A DNA stretch of 64,000 nucleotides from Prorocentrum cordatum (taxonomy: Eukaryota > Sar > Dinophyceae > Prorocentrales > Prorocentraceae), in assembly GCA_963575745.1 (NCBI GenBank), contig CAUYUJ010016903.1:193311-257310 (forward strand), given 5' to 3'. The notes under the pieces were generated by a model. The model had not been told where the DNA came from and made no database searches. It saw only the letters and a list, made by a program, of their open reading frames with translations. A program made the translations under genes and the position numbers. Every line of letters starts with the position of its first letter. Within the stretch, counting starts at the first letter, position 1. Shown here piece after piece: positions 54,753-64,000 of this stretch.

Positions 54753-55102
54753 TCACAGTCGACCCTTGGCCGTCCGAGCTCTGGCGGGCTTGCAGCCCTC
54801 CTTCACAAGGTTCGCCGCTTCGTCCAGACGGTGAAGGCGAGGCACGACCATTGCGCCTCCCAGAAGAGCCGAGGCTCGACTGGGAGGTCCAGAGAGGGTG
54901 AAGGGGAGGGGGGGAGGGAGAGGAGGGGCGACGAGAGCGCAGAGCGCAGAAGTGCGGCGCGGAGCGGACCGGAGCGGAGCGGAGGCAGGGGGGGCAGAGA
55001 ACCCGCGGGCGTCGAGGCGGGCGCAGCCCCGTCCTGGCCGAGGACGAGCTCCTGGGAGCAGGCGAAGGCACCTCGGCACGGGGCGTTTCCCCCATTTGCT
55101 AT
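54753..55102. other. No gene recognised
   Basis: GC-rich with GGAGCGGAGCGGAGC near 54962. No supported coding sequence. Confidence 0.45.
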
Positions 55103-55385
55103 CCCTCCTCCTCCTCTGCTTCCTCCTCCTCCTCCTCCTCCTCCTCCTCCTCCTCCTCCTCCTCCGCCTCCTCCTCATTCTCTTCCTCCTCCTCCCCCTG
55201 AGTGACCGCCACTCGTCATAGGAATCCTTCTCATTGCCTCCCCTCCGAAACATTCCTCCTCGTCCTCCGCCTTGGCCCCCTAGCTGCTCATCCTCCTCCT
55301 CCGCCTCTACCTCAACACTCCTCCTAATCCTCCTCCGCCTCCGCCTCACCGTCATCTTCCTCATCCTCCTCGTCCCCCCCCCCGC
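55103..55385. repeat. (CTC)n tracts
   Basis: CTC runs at 55105-55195 and 55260-55375 with short interruptions. Confidence 0.9.
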
Positions 55386-55535
55386 ACCATCATCATCAAT
55401 AACAACACCACCACCAACACCAACATCAATACCAACACCACCACCCCCACCACCACCCCCACCACCACCAACAACGACAACGACAACAGCAACAACAGCC
55501 ACAGCAGCAGCAACAGGCACAACGACAACACAACC

Positions 55536-55581
<46 letters not shown>

Positions 55582-55620
55582 CCACCACCACCAACGACGA
55601 CGACGACGACGACGACGACG

Positions 55621-55668
<48 letters not shown>

Positions 55669-55670
55669 CC

Positions 55671-55704
<34 letters not shown>

Positions 55705-55735
55705 GCAGCAGCAACAACAACAACAGAAAGAACAA
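55386..55735 (+). repeat. (AAC/ACC/ACG)n compound trinucleotide repeat
   Basis: About 345 bases in one trinucleotide register that changes from ACC/AAC to CAA, to ACC, to ACG, to AAC. The open frames (poly-Thr, Asn or Gln on plus; poly-Val, Cys or Leu on minus) are repeat artefacts. Confidence 0.97.
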
Positions 55736-55924
55736 TAATTGTAAGACTCTTCGCCCTTATCTGCTCGAGTGTCCAATAACGCCTCTTTCCCAAACCCTCG
55801 ATGCCCGCCCTCTTCGTTTTCGATCGAACCCTTTCGGGGGGAACCCCTTTCTTCCCTGCAGGCCAACGGCAGCGCTGATCGGCGGGGCGGCCGCGGACCG
55901 TCGACCCGACCCCAAGAGGGACGG

Positions 55925-56005
55925 ACAGGGGACCGACCACGACGACGACGACGACGTCGACGACGACGGCGACGACGACAACGACGTCGACGATGACGGC
56001 GACGA
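55925..56005 (+). repeat. (GAC)n repeat
   Basis: GACGACGACGACGACGTCGA units, about 27 triplets with TCG variants. Confidence 0.9.
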
Positions 56006-56355
56006 GCGAAAACGAGAGCGAAAAAGAACGACAGCAGGGCCACAAGGACACGAAGTAGGCTTGTGATGCCCACGCGCCCCTTTGTAGATAGAATCCAGAA
56101 AAACAGCGCGATAGGCAAAACATTGAAAAAACACATAGGTTTCCGCGGAAGTTGAAAATAGAAGCCAGTGTTTGTTTTCATTTAGGCGAACGCGGCTTTC
56201 TAGTCGCAGCGCCGCCCGCGGTCCGAACGCCGCCAGCTCTTTAGAACGCCATAGCTGAAGATTGTATTTCTTCCAAAGGCAATCTAACCTTTTGGAAAAA
56301 TGCTTTCGGCGCTCTAATGCGCCGCCCTAGGTTTGAACAAAGCGTGCCTGTGCTC
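56006..56355. other. No gene recognised
   Basis: Slightly more AT-rich sequence; no supported frame. Confidence 0.4.
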
Positions 56356-56359
56356 CCTT

Positions 56360-56720
56360 TGCAGTTCCTAAATGGCCCGAAATGGCGCCACGAAGACCCA
56401 AGATGGCCCAATATGGCTTCACCGTGGCGCAAGACATGTAAGCGCGGCTCATAAATCGCCTGCAACGGGCTGGAGTGAAGAACACGAGCGGCCCCAAGAC
56501 GGCTCCAGAGTTGCCGCGGGCCGCCAAGGACGCCCCCGAGAAGTCAAGTCTCATTCCACGCTGAAATAAACAAAGGGACCGAAGCCACAGGACGGCCCCC
56601 AAAAGACTGCCAAAGCACGGCCACCAAGACGGCCCAGCGCGCCCACCAAAGGATCGCAACACGACCCCGAGAAGTTGCCCAGACGGCCGAGGCGCACCCA
56701 GGACCCATCGAGATAGTCTT
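56360..56720. repeat. GGCCCCAAGACGGC minisatellite, degenerate
   Basis: CCCAAGATGGCCCAATATGG and CCAAGACGGCCCAGCGCGCC units. Confidence 0.65.
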
Positions 56721-56939
56721 GAATGGACCTTGACGTCCCAACAAGGGCAGCAAAGGACAGGCGGAAGGCGCAATAGCGAATCCCACCAGCCCTTTGGGCG
56801 ACGGTGGTCTAACGAGATTCCTCTTCCCTCTGCCAACAACTCGTCGTCCCCTTATGGGGAGGGGTTTACCCCTCCCCCGACCCCCTCCCCTGGACCTGGA
56901 CGGGGGGCGGTAGCGGGTGGTTGGAGCGTCCTGTTTTCT

Positions 56940-57345
56940 GACAATGGGGAGTTTATTGTTTGACACCGCTCACAGGGATCGCGGCCTCCGAGGGAGGGGG
57001 CGCGATCGGGACGTCCCCTCTTTTCACCGACCGCTTCCAAGATGGTGGCCCCCAAGGCCCTCCAAGGCCCCCAAGAAGCCCCCAAGAGCGTTCCAAGACC
57101 GCCCCAAGAGGCCCCAATATTGCCCCAGGACGGCCCCAGAGGCCCCCAAGGCCCCAAGAGGGCCCACATACCTCAAATGGCTTCCAATACGCCCAAGATG
57201 GCCTCCAAGAGCGCCAAGATGGCCCCAAGAGAACCCCTGATGGCCCCACGATGCCTCCAAGGCGGCCCAAGATGCACCCAAGACGGCCCAAGATAGCCTC
57301 AGGATGGCCCAAGAGACGACCCCAAGGGGCCTCCAAGACGGACGT
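56940..57345. repeat. GGCCCCAAGA-type repeat element with conserved head, copy 2
   Basis: The head TCACAGGGATCGCGGCCTCC (56969-56988) matches the 13.39 kb copy and is followed by GGCCCCCAAGAGCGTTCCAA-type units to about 57345. Confidence 0.75.
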
Positions 57346-57684
57346 TGTTTATGATTGAATTGCTTGCTGCTACACTTCCCTCATCAAGACAACGTGACCT
57401 GGCGGCTGTCTTGGGATGGGCTGGTGGGGATACGCGAAGCGTGAAGACTATAATGTGAACTTTGGGCACATCGCGAAGCTGAAGATGCGGGGGGGGAGGA
57501 CTACGAGGATCATAATAACGAAGATGAGGATAAGGACAAGGGCCAAGGGAGAGGAAACAATCAGGAGAGGACCCTGCGCGGCGAACATACGAGGAAGGAA
57601 ACTCCTGAACCAACCAACGACGGCGGTGGCGGCGGCGGCAACGACGACGACGACGAGCTCCCCTTTTTGAGCTTGCGACGCTCT
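57346..57684. other. No gene recognised
   Basis: Includes GGCGGTGGCGGCGGCGGCAA and (GAC)n near 57630. No coding support. Confidence 0.4.
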
Positions 57685-57980
57685 GGGACAGCCCGAGGGC
57701 CCCCCAAGACCATACCAGCACGACCCAAGAGAGCGCCCTAAGACGGCCCAAGAGTGCCCAAGAGAGTCACACGCCAGACGGCCCAAGACGGCCCAAGAGG
57801 GTTCCAAGGCGGCCCAAAGAGGGGCCCATGAAGAGGACCGCGAACCAAACATACGAGCCTTCCGCCCCAATAGGCAACCAGGAAGCCCCAAGATGCCCCG
57901 AAGAGCCCCCAAGACACCCCGAAGCCCCCCCCCAACAAACCCCAAGAGACTCCCCAAGAAGCCTCTTGGTCCAAGAGCCC
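57685..57980. repeat. GGCCCAAGAG minisatellite
   Basis: CGGCCCAAGAGTGCCCAAGA and CCCCAAGATGCCCCGAAGAG units, ending about 95 bases before the stop of the 1115-codon gene. Confidence 0.8.
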
Positions 57981-58072
57981 ACCCAGGCCATCAAGCTTGT
58001 GACGATGTTTTCGTTTTTTGTTTTCAAGGCTCCAGCTGCGGCCCAGCTGTCTCGGCAATCGCCGTCGTTCGT

Positions 58073-61000
58073 CTAGGACACCCGCTGCATCTTGACGGCC
58101 CTGCCCGCCATCTCGAGGAGGCCCGACGGCACGGACTCCTGGATCCCCAACTTCTTGATCTGCGCCAGCGGGTCCGCGCATTGCTTCCGCATCCTGCTCA
58201 AATCGGACTTGTCCGTGTTGGCCGCCACGTACGCCAAAATGCCACCGTAGTGCGCAGCCCTGGCCATGCGGAACAGCTTCTCACCAAGGTCGATTGCCGT
58301 CTTCGTCGGTCCCGAAACCACGTCGTAGAACTTGGCGGCTTTCACCATCTGGCTGTGCTTGGAAACCAACTCGTCGAGCATCTTCTTCCGCTGCTCGGGC
58401 GAGTAAGTGAAGATCGTGTCGCCAGCCGCAGCCACGCAATCCCCGATGCTGTCGGCGTTGGCAGCGGCAGCGCACCACATCGCACCGTCGGTACCCCCGC
58501 CTGCAATGTCCTCCCACTTGTTGGACGCCACATCGTCATCGAAGGCCTGCTTGTACATGCCCACCACTGCAGTGCTGATGAAAGTGATGTACGCTGGCGT
58601 GAGCTCGTCGTCAAGCACGCGCTGCATAGGGTCGGGCGCGCGCTCATGCAGCTCGGACCTGATCGAGCTCATGGCCTTCGCAAGGCCGGTTGCCTCCGCC
58701 ATGAGATTAGCCCCAGCCTGCGTCACTGCAAGGTCCCTGTAGGCAGCGCGGTCCGTACCGAAGTGGTTCTCGAGTCTCTCGAGAAGGCGGGCCTGGTCGA
58801 GGGCAGCGCCCACGCATTTTTTCCACCGATCGCACCCCGTCGCCTGGACCCAATTGAACCACGAAGCAATAGCATCGCCAATCGCATCCGCCAGGTTAGT
58901 AGTGAGGGTGCCTTCGTGCTTGTGGTGGTGGATCGCCTGCTCCACTACAATGAACGCCTTGGCGATCACTCTCTGCTTGGCGCTTTCCTTCGTCGAGGGG
59001 CCGATGCCTGTGTAGACCTGCTGAGTGAACGTGACCGTCTTTGCCGCCATGAGGCACCAGTCGTCACAAGAAGCAACGGCCCCGTGGGAGAAGAACAAGT
59101 CCAAGTCATTCAGGTAAGCCGCGGCAGCCTTACCAGTCTCCAGGACGGGGATGGCGTCGTTGATCTGCTTGGGGGCGTCCGCCCACTCGCCGCCGAACGA
59201 GAGGCGGCTGTGAACCGCAACGAACAAGGAGCGCTGGCACCCCCAGAAGCTATCGATGGCGGCGGGGGAGGATTTGTCCGAATCGATGTCACCGATCGCC
59301 TGCTTCACCTTGGCAGCCTCTTCATTCACCTTCGCACGAAAAAGGTCCTCGAGGATCTGCTTCGAGCCTGGCCGTGACTCCTTCATAAACGTGGAGAGCT
59401 CCTTCGCCATTGTGATCAAGCCATTCGTGGTCACGGCCTCACCAGCACGCAACGTCGCAATCATGGTGTCGATCATCGGGCGGAGCTTCCGCGTTTGATT
59501 CATGTAAGGCTTCAGCTTGGTGACCATTTCCTTCGTAACAGTCTCTGTCCTCAATGCCGTCGCCAACTGAGTCCGCGGGTCCTTTATGTCACGTTTCGTA
59601 TCGTTGCAAAGGAGGTCCAGGAAATCGCTCCAATGCTCCACTGGGGAAAGAGGGCCCATCAGGCAAGCGAGACCTCGAAGGCAAGTGAGGAGCTTGAGAA
59701 CTGCTTCGACGGCGTCGTCCTCCATCTCCCCAGAATCGGTCCAACGCTCGATGGCGTAGTTGATCATGGCCATGATATTCTGGTAATCCTTCTGGTCCAC
59801 CAGCCGCGCCATGACGTAGCCTGCGATGAAATGCCGAGTGAAGAAGTCAATGAACATGAAGGACTTCTCCCTGATGGAACCACCGATCGTGTTGAGCGCG
59901 GGGGCCTTCGCGTTGAACTTGAACCTCTCGCCGTCTGCCTCCGTATCCTGCTGGACTGCGCCCTCGGCGTCATCGCCAGCGCCGCCGCGCCTGCCCCAAG
60001 GCTCCACAACGTTCAAGAAGTGCGTCAACGCGTCGACCTTGCCGCTGACAAGCAACGCCGCCGCGCCAGCGCACTCCCTGGTGAGCAGCTTTGTTTTGAA
60101 AGGCGTGGGGAAGTCCACCCCATGTTCAATCAGGTCACTCACGATCTTCTTAAGCCTCTCGATCGGCATGGTGTTCACGTGATCTTTCGGCTGGGAGATC
60201 TCCTCCGCTAGCTTGCCCACATAGTGCTGGTTGCAGGCGTTCAGTTCGTTCTGCAGGGTGGTGTCGGAGCTGTTGGCGTCGATCCAGTCTTTCAGCCCCC
60301 TGCGTGCCTTGCCCATCTTCTGACCCGAGAGGATGGCGACGATGTCGTACTTCATGATCTTGTGCTCCCACGCGCTCATGTCGCCAAGGTCGCCACATTG
60401 AGAACCTCCGTCGCCAGAGTCGCCGAGCGAGGTCCTCGATGTCCCGTGGCTGATAGTCGACATGCCGCTGCCGAACTTTTGCTTGTTGATGCCCTTGTTG
60501 TCGGGCGTCCTCAGCTCCCCAGCCCCAGCGCCAGAGACGTGGCTGGTGACGTCCTGCAAGTCGGGATCCTCATCGTCGCTACCAGGAACTGGTGGCGGCG
60601 GCGACCCGTCGACCAACTGCTGTATCTTATTCTGCAGCTCCTTCATTGTCAGCGCCGCAGCCATCCTTTTGCGATTAATATTCCACCCAGTGTTGCCCTT
60701 GTTCATCGCCTTGATGACCAGACCAGGCTGCTCTTTGCGGTAATGCTTGCGCTTATCCAGCTTCGTCCGCTTGGTCGCAAGGGTCGACCTCTTGAAAAAC
60801 CGGAAGCGCACGTACGGTTGGTTCCAATCCTTCATGAGCACGCCCTTGAACTTGCCGCCGTTGGGCCCCACGAGGTCTTGAATCTTGAGCCCTGCCTCCG
60901 ACGGCTCGCGGCCCTGGGCGATCTCCTTGAACTGAGCGACGGTGAGGCCGACGCAGTCCTGTGATACCTCGACGCCAATGTCGCCGTCAGAGTCGATGCC

Positions 61001-61420
61001 AACCTCGTCGAAGTCCTTCACCTTCTCACCCCTCTTCATAGCGGCACTCTCATCGAACCTCTTGTTCGTCTCCTCGTTATTGCTGCACTCCTTGCTCGCT
61101 TCCGAAAACGACCCTTCCATGGCCCACGAATCACGATGAACGGTGGCGCACTCGAGGCAGGCTGACCCGACGGGGACAGTGTTGCCATGCTTATCGGTCC
61201 CAGTCAAAGCCCACGGCTTCATGCTGCCAGGTGTGACACCACACCGTTCGCACTTACAAGAGTTCCCCACTGGCTGGCGACCTCGGGTCGGCACCGACGG
61301 CACCGATGCAGACTTGCTGGAGGCCGCCTTCGTCTTCTCTCTAGGCTGCCGTGGGGCTGGCGAGCTGGCCTTCGACTCACAGTCACTAGACGGCTGGCGC
61401 TTCGCTTTCTTCATGACCAT
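58073..61420 (-). CDS. Large intronless protein of unknown function, N-terminal C4 motif
   Basis: One uninterrupted frame of 1115 codons from the ATG at 61420 (GCGATGG context; the frame is open to 61489 only through non-ATG codons) to TAG at 58075-58073. N-terminus: basic MKKAKRQ and Lys/Ser/Pro-rich tail, then CKCERC (57-60) and GSACLEC (88-91), two Cys pairs about 28 residues apart that could hold one zinc. Next come a basic segment (KRTKLDKRKHYRKEQ), an acidic linker (GSDDEDPDLQD) and a long helical remainder without motifs I know, ending GLLEMAGRAVKMQRVS. No signal peptide or membrane segment is evident. Length and lack of lesions suggest it is functional or recently inserted. Nuclear or nucleic-acid association is a guess from the basic and C4 region. 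Confidence 0.85.
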   Translation of the reverse strand: MVMKKAKRQPSSDCESKASSPAPRQPREKTKAASSKSASVPSVPTRGRQPVGNSCKCERCGVTPGSMKPWALTGTDKHGNTVPVGSACLECATVHRDSWAMEGSFSEASKECSNNEETNKRFDESAAMKRGEKVKDFDEVGIDSDGDIGVEVSQDCVGLTVAQFKEIAQGREPSEAGLKIQDLVGPNGGKFKGVLMKDWNQPYVRFRFFKRSTLATKRTKLDKRKHYRKEQPGLVIKAMNKGNTGWNINRKRMAAALTMKELQNKIQQLVDGSPPPPVPGSDDEDPDLQDVTSHVSGAGAGELRTPDNKGINKQKFGSGMSTISHGTSRTSLGDSGDGGSQCGDLGDMSAWEHKIMKYDIVAILSGQKMGKARRGLKDWIDANSSDTTLQNELNACNQHYVGKLAEEISQPKDHVNTMPIERLKKIVSDLIEHGVDFPTPFKTKLLTRECAGAAALLVSGKVDALTHFLNVVEPWGRRGGAGDDAEGAVQQDTEADGERFKFNAKAPALNTIGGSIREKSFMFIDFFTRHFIAGYVMARLVDQKDYQNIMAMINYAIERWTDSGEMEDDAVEAVLKLLTCLRGLACLMGPLSPVEHWSDFLDLLCNDTKRDIKDPRTQLATALRTETVTKEMVTKLKPYMNQTRKLRPMIDTMIATLRAGEAVTTNGLITMAKELSTFMKESRPGSKQILEDLFRAKVNEEAAKVKQAIGDIDSDKSSPAAIDSFWGCQRSLFVAVHSRLSFGGEWADAPKQINDAIPVLETGKAAAAYLNDLDLFFSHGAVASCDDWCLMAAKTVTFTQQVYTGIGPSTKESAKQRVIAKAFIVVEQAIHHHKHEGTLTTNLADAIGDAIASWFNWVQATGCDRWKKCVGAALDQARLLERLENHFGTDRAAYRDLAVTQAGANLMAEATGLAKAMSSIRSELHERAPDPMQRVLDDELTPAYITFISTAVVGMYKQAFDDDVASNKWEDIAGGGTDGAMWCAAAANADSIGDCVAAAGDTIFTYSPEQRKKMLDELVSKHSQMVKAAKFYDVVSGPTKTAIDLGEKLFRMARAAHYGGILAYVAANTDKSDLSRMRKQCADPLAQIKKLGIQESVPSGLLEMAGRAVKMQRVS

Positions 61421-62548
61421 CGCAAGGAAGGGCGCGCCCGCTGGAGGCCGACCCGCCAAGTGCAGTGCAAAGTGCAGGTGGCACTGCAAGCCTCACATCT
61501 GGAACCTTCTAGAGCCCACATGCCTACGGCGAGCGATGGCGAGGGCAATGCCAGCTCCAAGTGGAACGCCGCCTCCTGGAACCGATTGGCCAGTCCAGGC
61601 CCACCCTTCGCGTGCACCAGACCCCACCCCCTCTGGCTAAACAGTCTTGGGCCCTTTTCATCAGCCCCCGCTTGGTCTCGATAGCCTGGGCCTTCCCCAG
61701 ACGGCCCCGACGCGGCCTATTGCTAGGAGCCCGACAGACGGCTCTAGATGACACAATACGGCTGCACCCCAGAGCCTACGGATAGCAACGACACCATCGC
61801 GCCGTCGGATCGTTTCTGGATGGGCTCTCTTAGGTATGTTGGATCGTTTCTGGATGGGCAGCACCTGCGGTCATGGCAACTCCCTTGGATCGTTTCTGGA
61901 TGGGCGGGTCAGGGGGGGGGGCGAAGCGCTCGAGATCACTAGAACGACGCTGTTCGCAACCGCCTGCCCCCCTTTGATGTTTACGTTCTGGGGCATGCGT
62001 TGTTCGGGTTGTGGGGTTGAGGCGCCACGCCCTCGAGAGAAGCATCGGGGCGAACGCTCTCTGCGGGTGACCCTGGGTGGCTGATGGGGGCGGATGGAGG
62101 GGGGAGATGCGGGGGGGAAGCGGGGAGGTGAGCTTGAGGGGGGCAGATCGCGTCCAGCCGACTGGGATGGCGGAAGAGGCCTGGGGGGAGGGACGAGGGA
62201 GGAGGAGAAGGCGGGAGGGACATGGCGGCGAGAAGGGCGGCAGGATTGAGGGCGGGGACAGGCAGAATACAAGTGACGCCATGTGCAAAAATAATGCGTT
62301 TGATCAAAGTACTCTGGTTGAAGCTGCTGGCCGATGGCGGACCATGCCGTCTCCCCTACACGCTGCGCTCTCTGGCGGCCACAACGTGCAATTGCTGCAA
62401 CACCTGAAGCAGCGATCGGCATGGCGATTGCAACACGAACTGTAAAACCACCTATGTGCCGCCCGCGCGTGGTCGGCGACCTCGCGCGCTCGAGAGGCTG
62501 GCGCGTGCTGCCCAAAGTGCGGCTCTCAAACTGGCCACGCTCGACTCA
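61421..62548. other. Intergenic region between two unknown genes
   Basis: GGATCGTTTCTGGATGGGC occurs three times (61807, 61840, 61887), spaced 33 and 47 bases, midway between the genes. The rest has no supported gene. The repeat could be regulatory or a minisatellite seed. Confidence 0.5.
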
Positions 62549-63319
62549 TCAGCTAGAGGGCGCAGGGCTGCCAAAGGCCGATGCCGCGTCTGACGACGCA
62601 GAGCTCGAGGGCGCACCCGCGTCGCCGCGCCTGACCGAGCTCGGGGACGACGGGCCCGTGGCGGAGACAGGAAGCACCACGGCGTCGGCGGCCTGCGCGT
62701 CAGCGTCTGGGCCCAGCAGCTCGCCGTCTGCAGCCACGATGACCTTCGGCGACGTGTCCACCGTGCTCATGGTCTTCACGATGTAAGACCTCTTGATGGT
62801 GACCTCTGGGCGGACGATGCGGAGGTAGTCGCTGTGAACCTTCGCCGATCTCGAGTGCTTGCGCACCACGTTCAGCTCTTCCTTGGTGCCAGGGGGGCCC
62901 GTCTGAACCATGCTGATGGTGAGCCAACTCGGGAACTTGACCTCCTTGTGTGAGATCAGGAGCTTCGCAACCTCGTTCGGCAACTGCTGCAAGGCACTGG
63001 CAATCTTTGTGGGCGGCACTCCGACATGTTTCCCAAGCTCGACGGACAAGAGCTTGATGTAGTTCGGCCGCTCCCGCTCCCGTGGGATCGGCTGCACCCT
63101 CGGGTTCGGCAACTCCGCTTCGCCGCCACCAACTGCACTGGCACTGCCACCGCCAAGGCCACTGGACGCCGCGTCTGGATGACGACAGATGTCGCCCACC
63201 ACGAGGCCCTCCGACATCGAGTCATCCACGGCCATGGGTGCCGTCTCGGCCGCGGGCTGGGAGTCCCCAGAGTACCCGCCGACCTGCTGCCGATTGAACT
63301 CGTTCTTGTCCAGCGGCAT
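62549..63319 (-). CDS. 256-codon protein of unknown function
   Basis: I choose the ATG at 63319 (GCGATGCCG) over the longer open frame to 63364, which begins at a TTG. The N-terminal third is low-complexity (Gly/Ser/Ala). The middle, NYIKLLSVELGKHVGV, KIASALQQLPNEVAKLLISH and EVTIKRSYIVKTMSTVD, looks folded. The tail is Ser/Ala/Pro-rich, ending SPAPSS and TGA. No domain recognised. It is upstream of and collinear with the 1115-codon gene, 1.1 kb away. It may use trans-splicing like other dinoflagellate genes; no acceptor is certain. Confidence 0.6.
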   Translation of the reverse strand: MPLDKNEFNRQQVGGYSGDSQPAAETAPMAVDDSMSEGLVVGDICRHPDAASSGLGGGSASAVGGGEAELPNPRVQPIPRERERPNYIKLLSVELGKHVGVPPTKIASALQQLPNEVAKLLISHKEVKFPSWLTISMVQTGPPGTKEELNVVRKHSRSAKVHSDYLRIVRPEVTIKRSYIVKTMSTVDTSPKVIVAADGELLGPDADAQAADAVVLPVSATGPSSPSSVRRGDAGAPSSSASSDAASAFGSPAPSS

Positions 63320-63600
63320 CGCCGCGGTCTGCGCAGTCGCAGGCTCGAGACCGGATGACCTCAAGAATGCCCTGGCGCGCGTACGAGTGCGTGCACAGCT
63401 GCTGCTGAGGCCTGGAAGGTTTGAGCAACAAATGGCAATGACGAGGAAGAGGTTGGAATGAGCCTAAGCATAATCAGCAACTCATGCCTCTCTCCACATC
63501 TAGCGCTGAGCCCTCGGAGTCAAGCGGACACACGGGGCTGGGGTCCAGCACGATGGGGGCCCGCGGCGATGGTTCCAGGACTGGGCCCACCGCTGTTATA
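63320..63600. other. No gene recognised
   Basis: No further coding support upstream of the 256-codon gene; possible leader or promoter. Confidence 0.35.
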
Positions 63601-64000
63601 TGTGTTGGGCCCCTAGCTGGTATGTTATTGCTGGTGCGTGGTTGGGACACCCAACCGTCACACGTTTTGAACTCCCACCTGGTATGTGTTGTAGATACGC
63701 CCCCAACTGCTGATCTGTATATTAGACTCCCAGATGGTATGCTATCGCTGGCATGTGATTTGGACTCCTAGCTGGCATATGCAATTTAATTGGCTCCCAA
63801 CTGGTATGTTATCGCTGGTATGTTATGTTAGACTCCCAGCTGATATGTGTTTGGGGCTCCTGATACATGGTTTGGGGCACCTGTGCTTTGATCTCCCAGC
63901 TGGTATGCTCTCGGGGGCACGTTTGGGATCCCAGCTGGCGTGTGTTTAGGGCTCTTCCAGCTGGAAGCGTTTCGGGCTCCCAGCTGGCATGTGCGTTGTA
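63601..64000 (+). repeat. CTCCCAGCTGGTATG minisatellite, runs off the window
   Basis: About ten degenerate copies (near 63611, 63673, 63728, 63766, 63796, 63833, 63893, 63930, 63957 and 63980), with GTTATCGCTGGTATG-like spacers, irregularly spaced 23-62 bp. It continues past the window end. Confidence 0.8.

Noticed and set aside
54753-56123. 456-codon minus frame with long poly-Val
   Set aside because: Produced by the (AAC)n and CTC tracts; no conserved segment.
57893-59377. 494-codon plus-strand frame
   Set aside because: It is antisense to the 1115-codon gene and starts in a minisatellite; its sequence is Arg/His/Leu-rich as expected of a shadow frame.
1-64000. tRNA or rRNA genes
   Set aside because: I looked for conserved rRNA words and cloverleaf-like arms and found none I could support by eye.

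Overview
This window looks like nuclear DNA of a dinoflagellate. It is GC-rich and dominated by satellites, minisatellites, foldbacks and strand-biased trinucleotide tracts. It carries decayed LINE retrotransposons with combined endonuclease, reverse transcriptase and RNase H modules, a transposase-like gene and domain-poor proteins of a kind I associate with dinoflagellate predicted proteomes. A Prorocentrum-like species is my guess, not a demonstrated assignment. I see no rRNA or tRNA gene and no bacterial-style operon. Every coding sequence I can support, from 15.5 to 63.4 kb, lies on the minus strand.

Layout: 1-11.8 kb is a tandem satellite of two alternating ~360 and ~405 bp monomers, interrupted at 9.6-11.0 kb and increasingly diverged at its right edge. 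11.9-13.0 kb holds four foldbacks. 13.3-14.7 kb has a GGCCCCAAGA-type minisatellite and an 83-bp tandem repeat, both of which recur elsewhere. 15.06-27.45 kb is the most interesting part: a ~12.4 kb block bounded by related AT-rich inverted ends. It contains four collinear minus-strand genes: a three-exon gene (27.1-23.8 kb), a two-exon gene (23.1-22.3 kb), a gene with a Gly/Arg tail (20.6-18.5 kb) and a transposase-like gene (17.6-15.6 kb). A nested palindrome sits at 21.1 kb. I read the block as a possible large multi-gene DNA transposon, partly decayed.

27.7-31.4 kb repeats the minisatellite and 83-bp families. 32.3-37.5 kb is a degenerate LINE (RNase H-like, endonuclease, reverse transcriptase, zinc fingers) with a methyltransferase-like domain at its 3' end. 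42.85-46.5 kb is a second degenerate LINE (reverse transcriptase, zinc motif, RNase H, zinc knuckle). 53.06-54.25 kb is a 5'-truncated third LINE. Between them lie microsatellites, inverted minisatellites and Gly/Val/Ala-coding-like minisatellites.

58.07-61.42 kb is an intact 1115-codon intronless gene of unknown function with an N-terminal four-cysteine motif. Upstream of it, at 62.55-63.32 kb, is a 256-codon gene of unknown function. The window ends in a degenerate CTCCCAGCTGGTATG minisatellite. Many long open frames in this window come only from stop-free repeats and are not called as genes.
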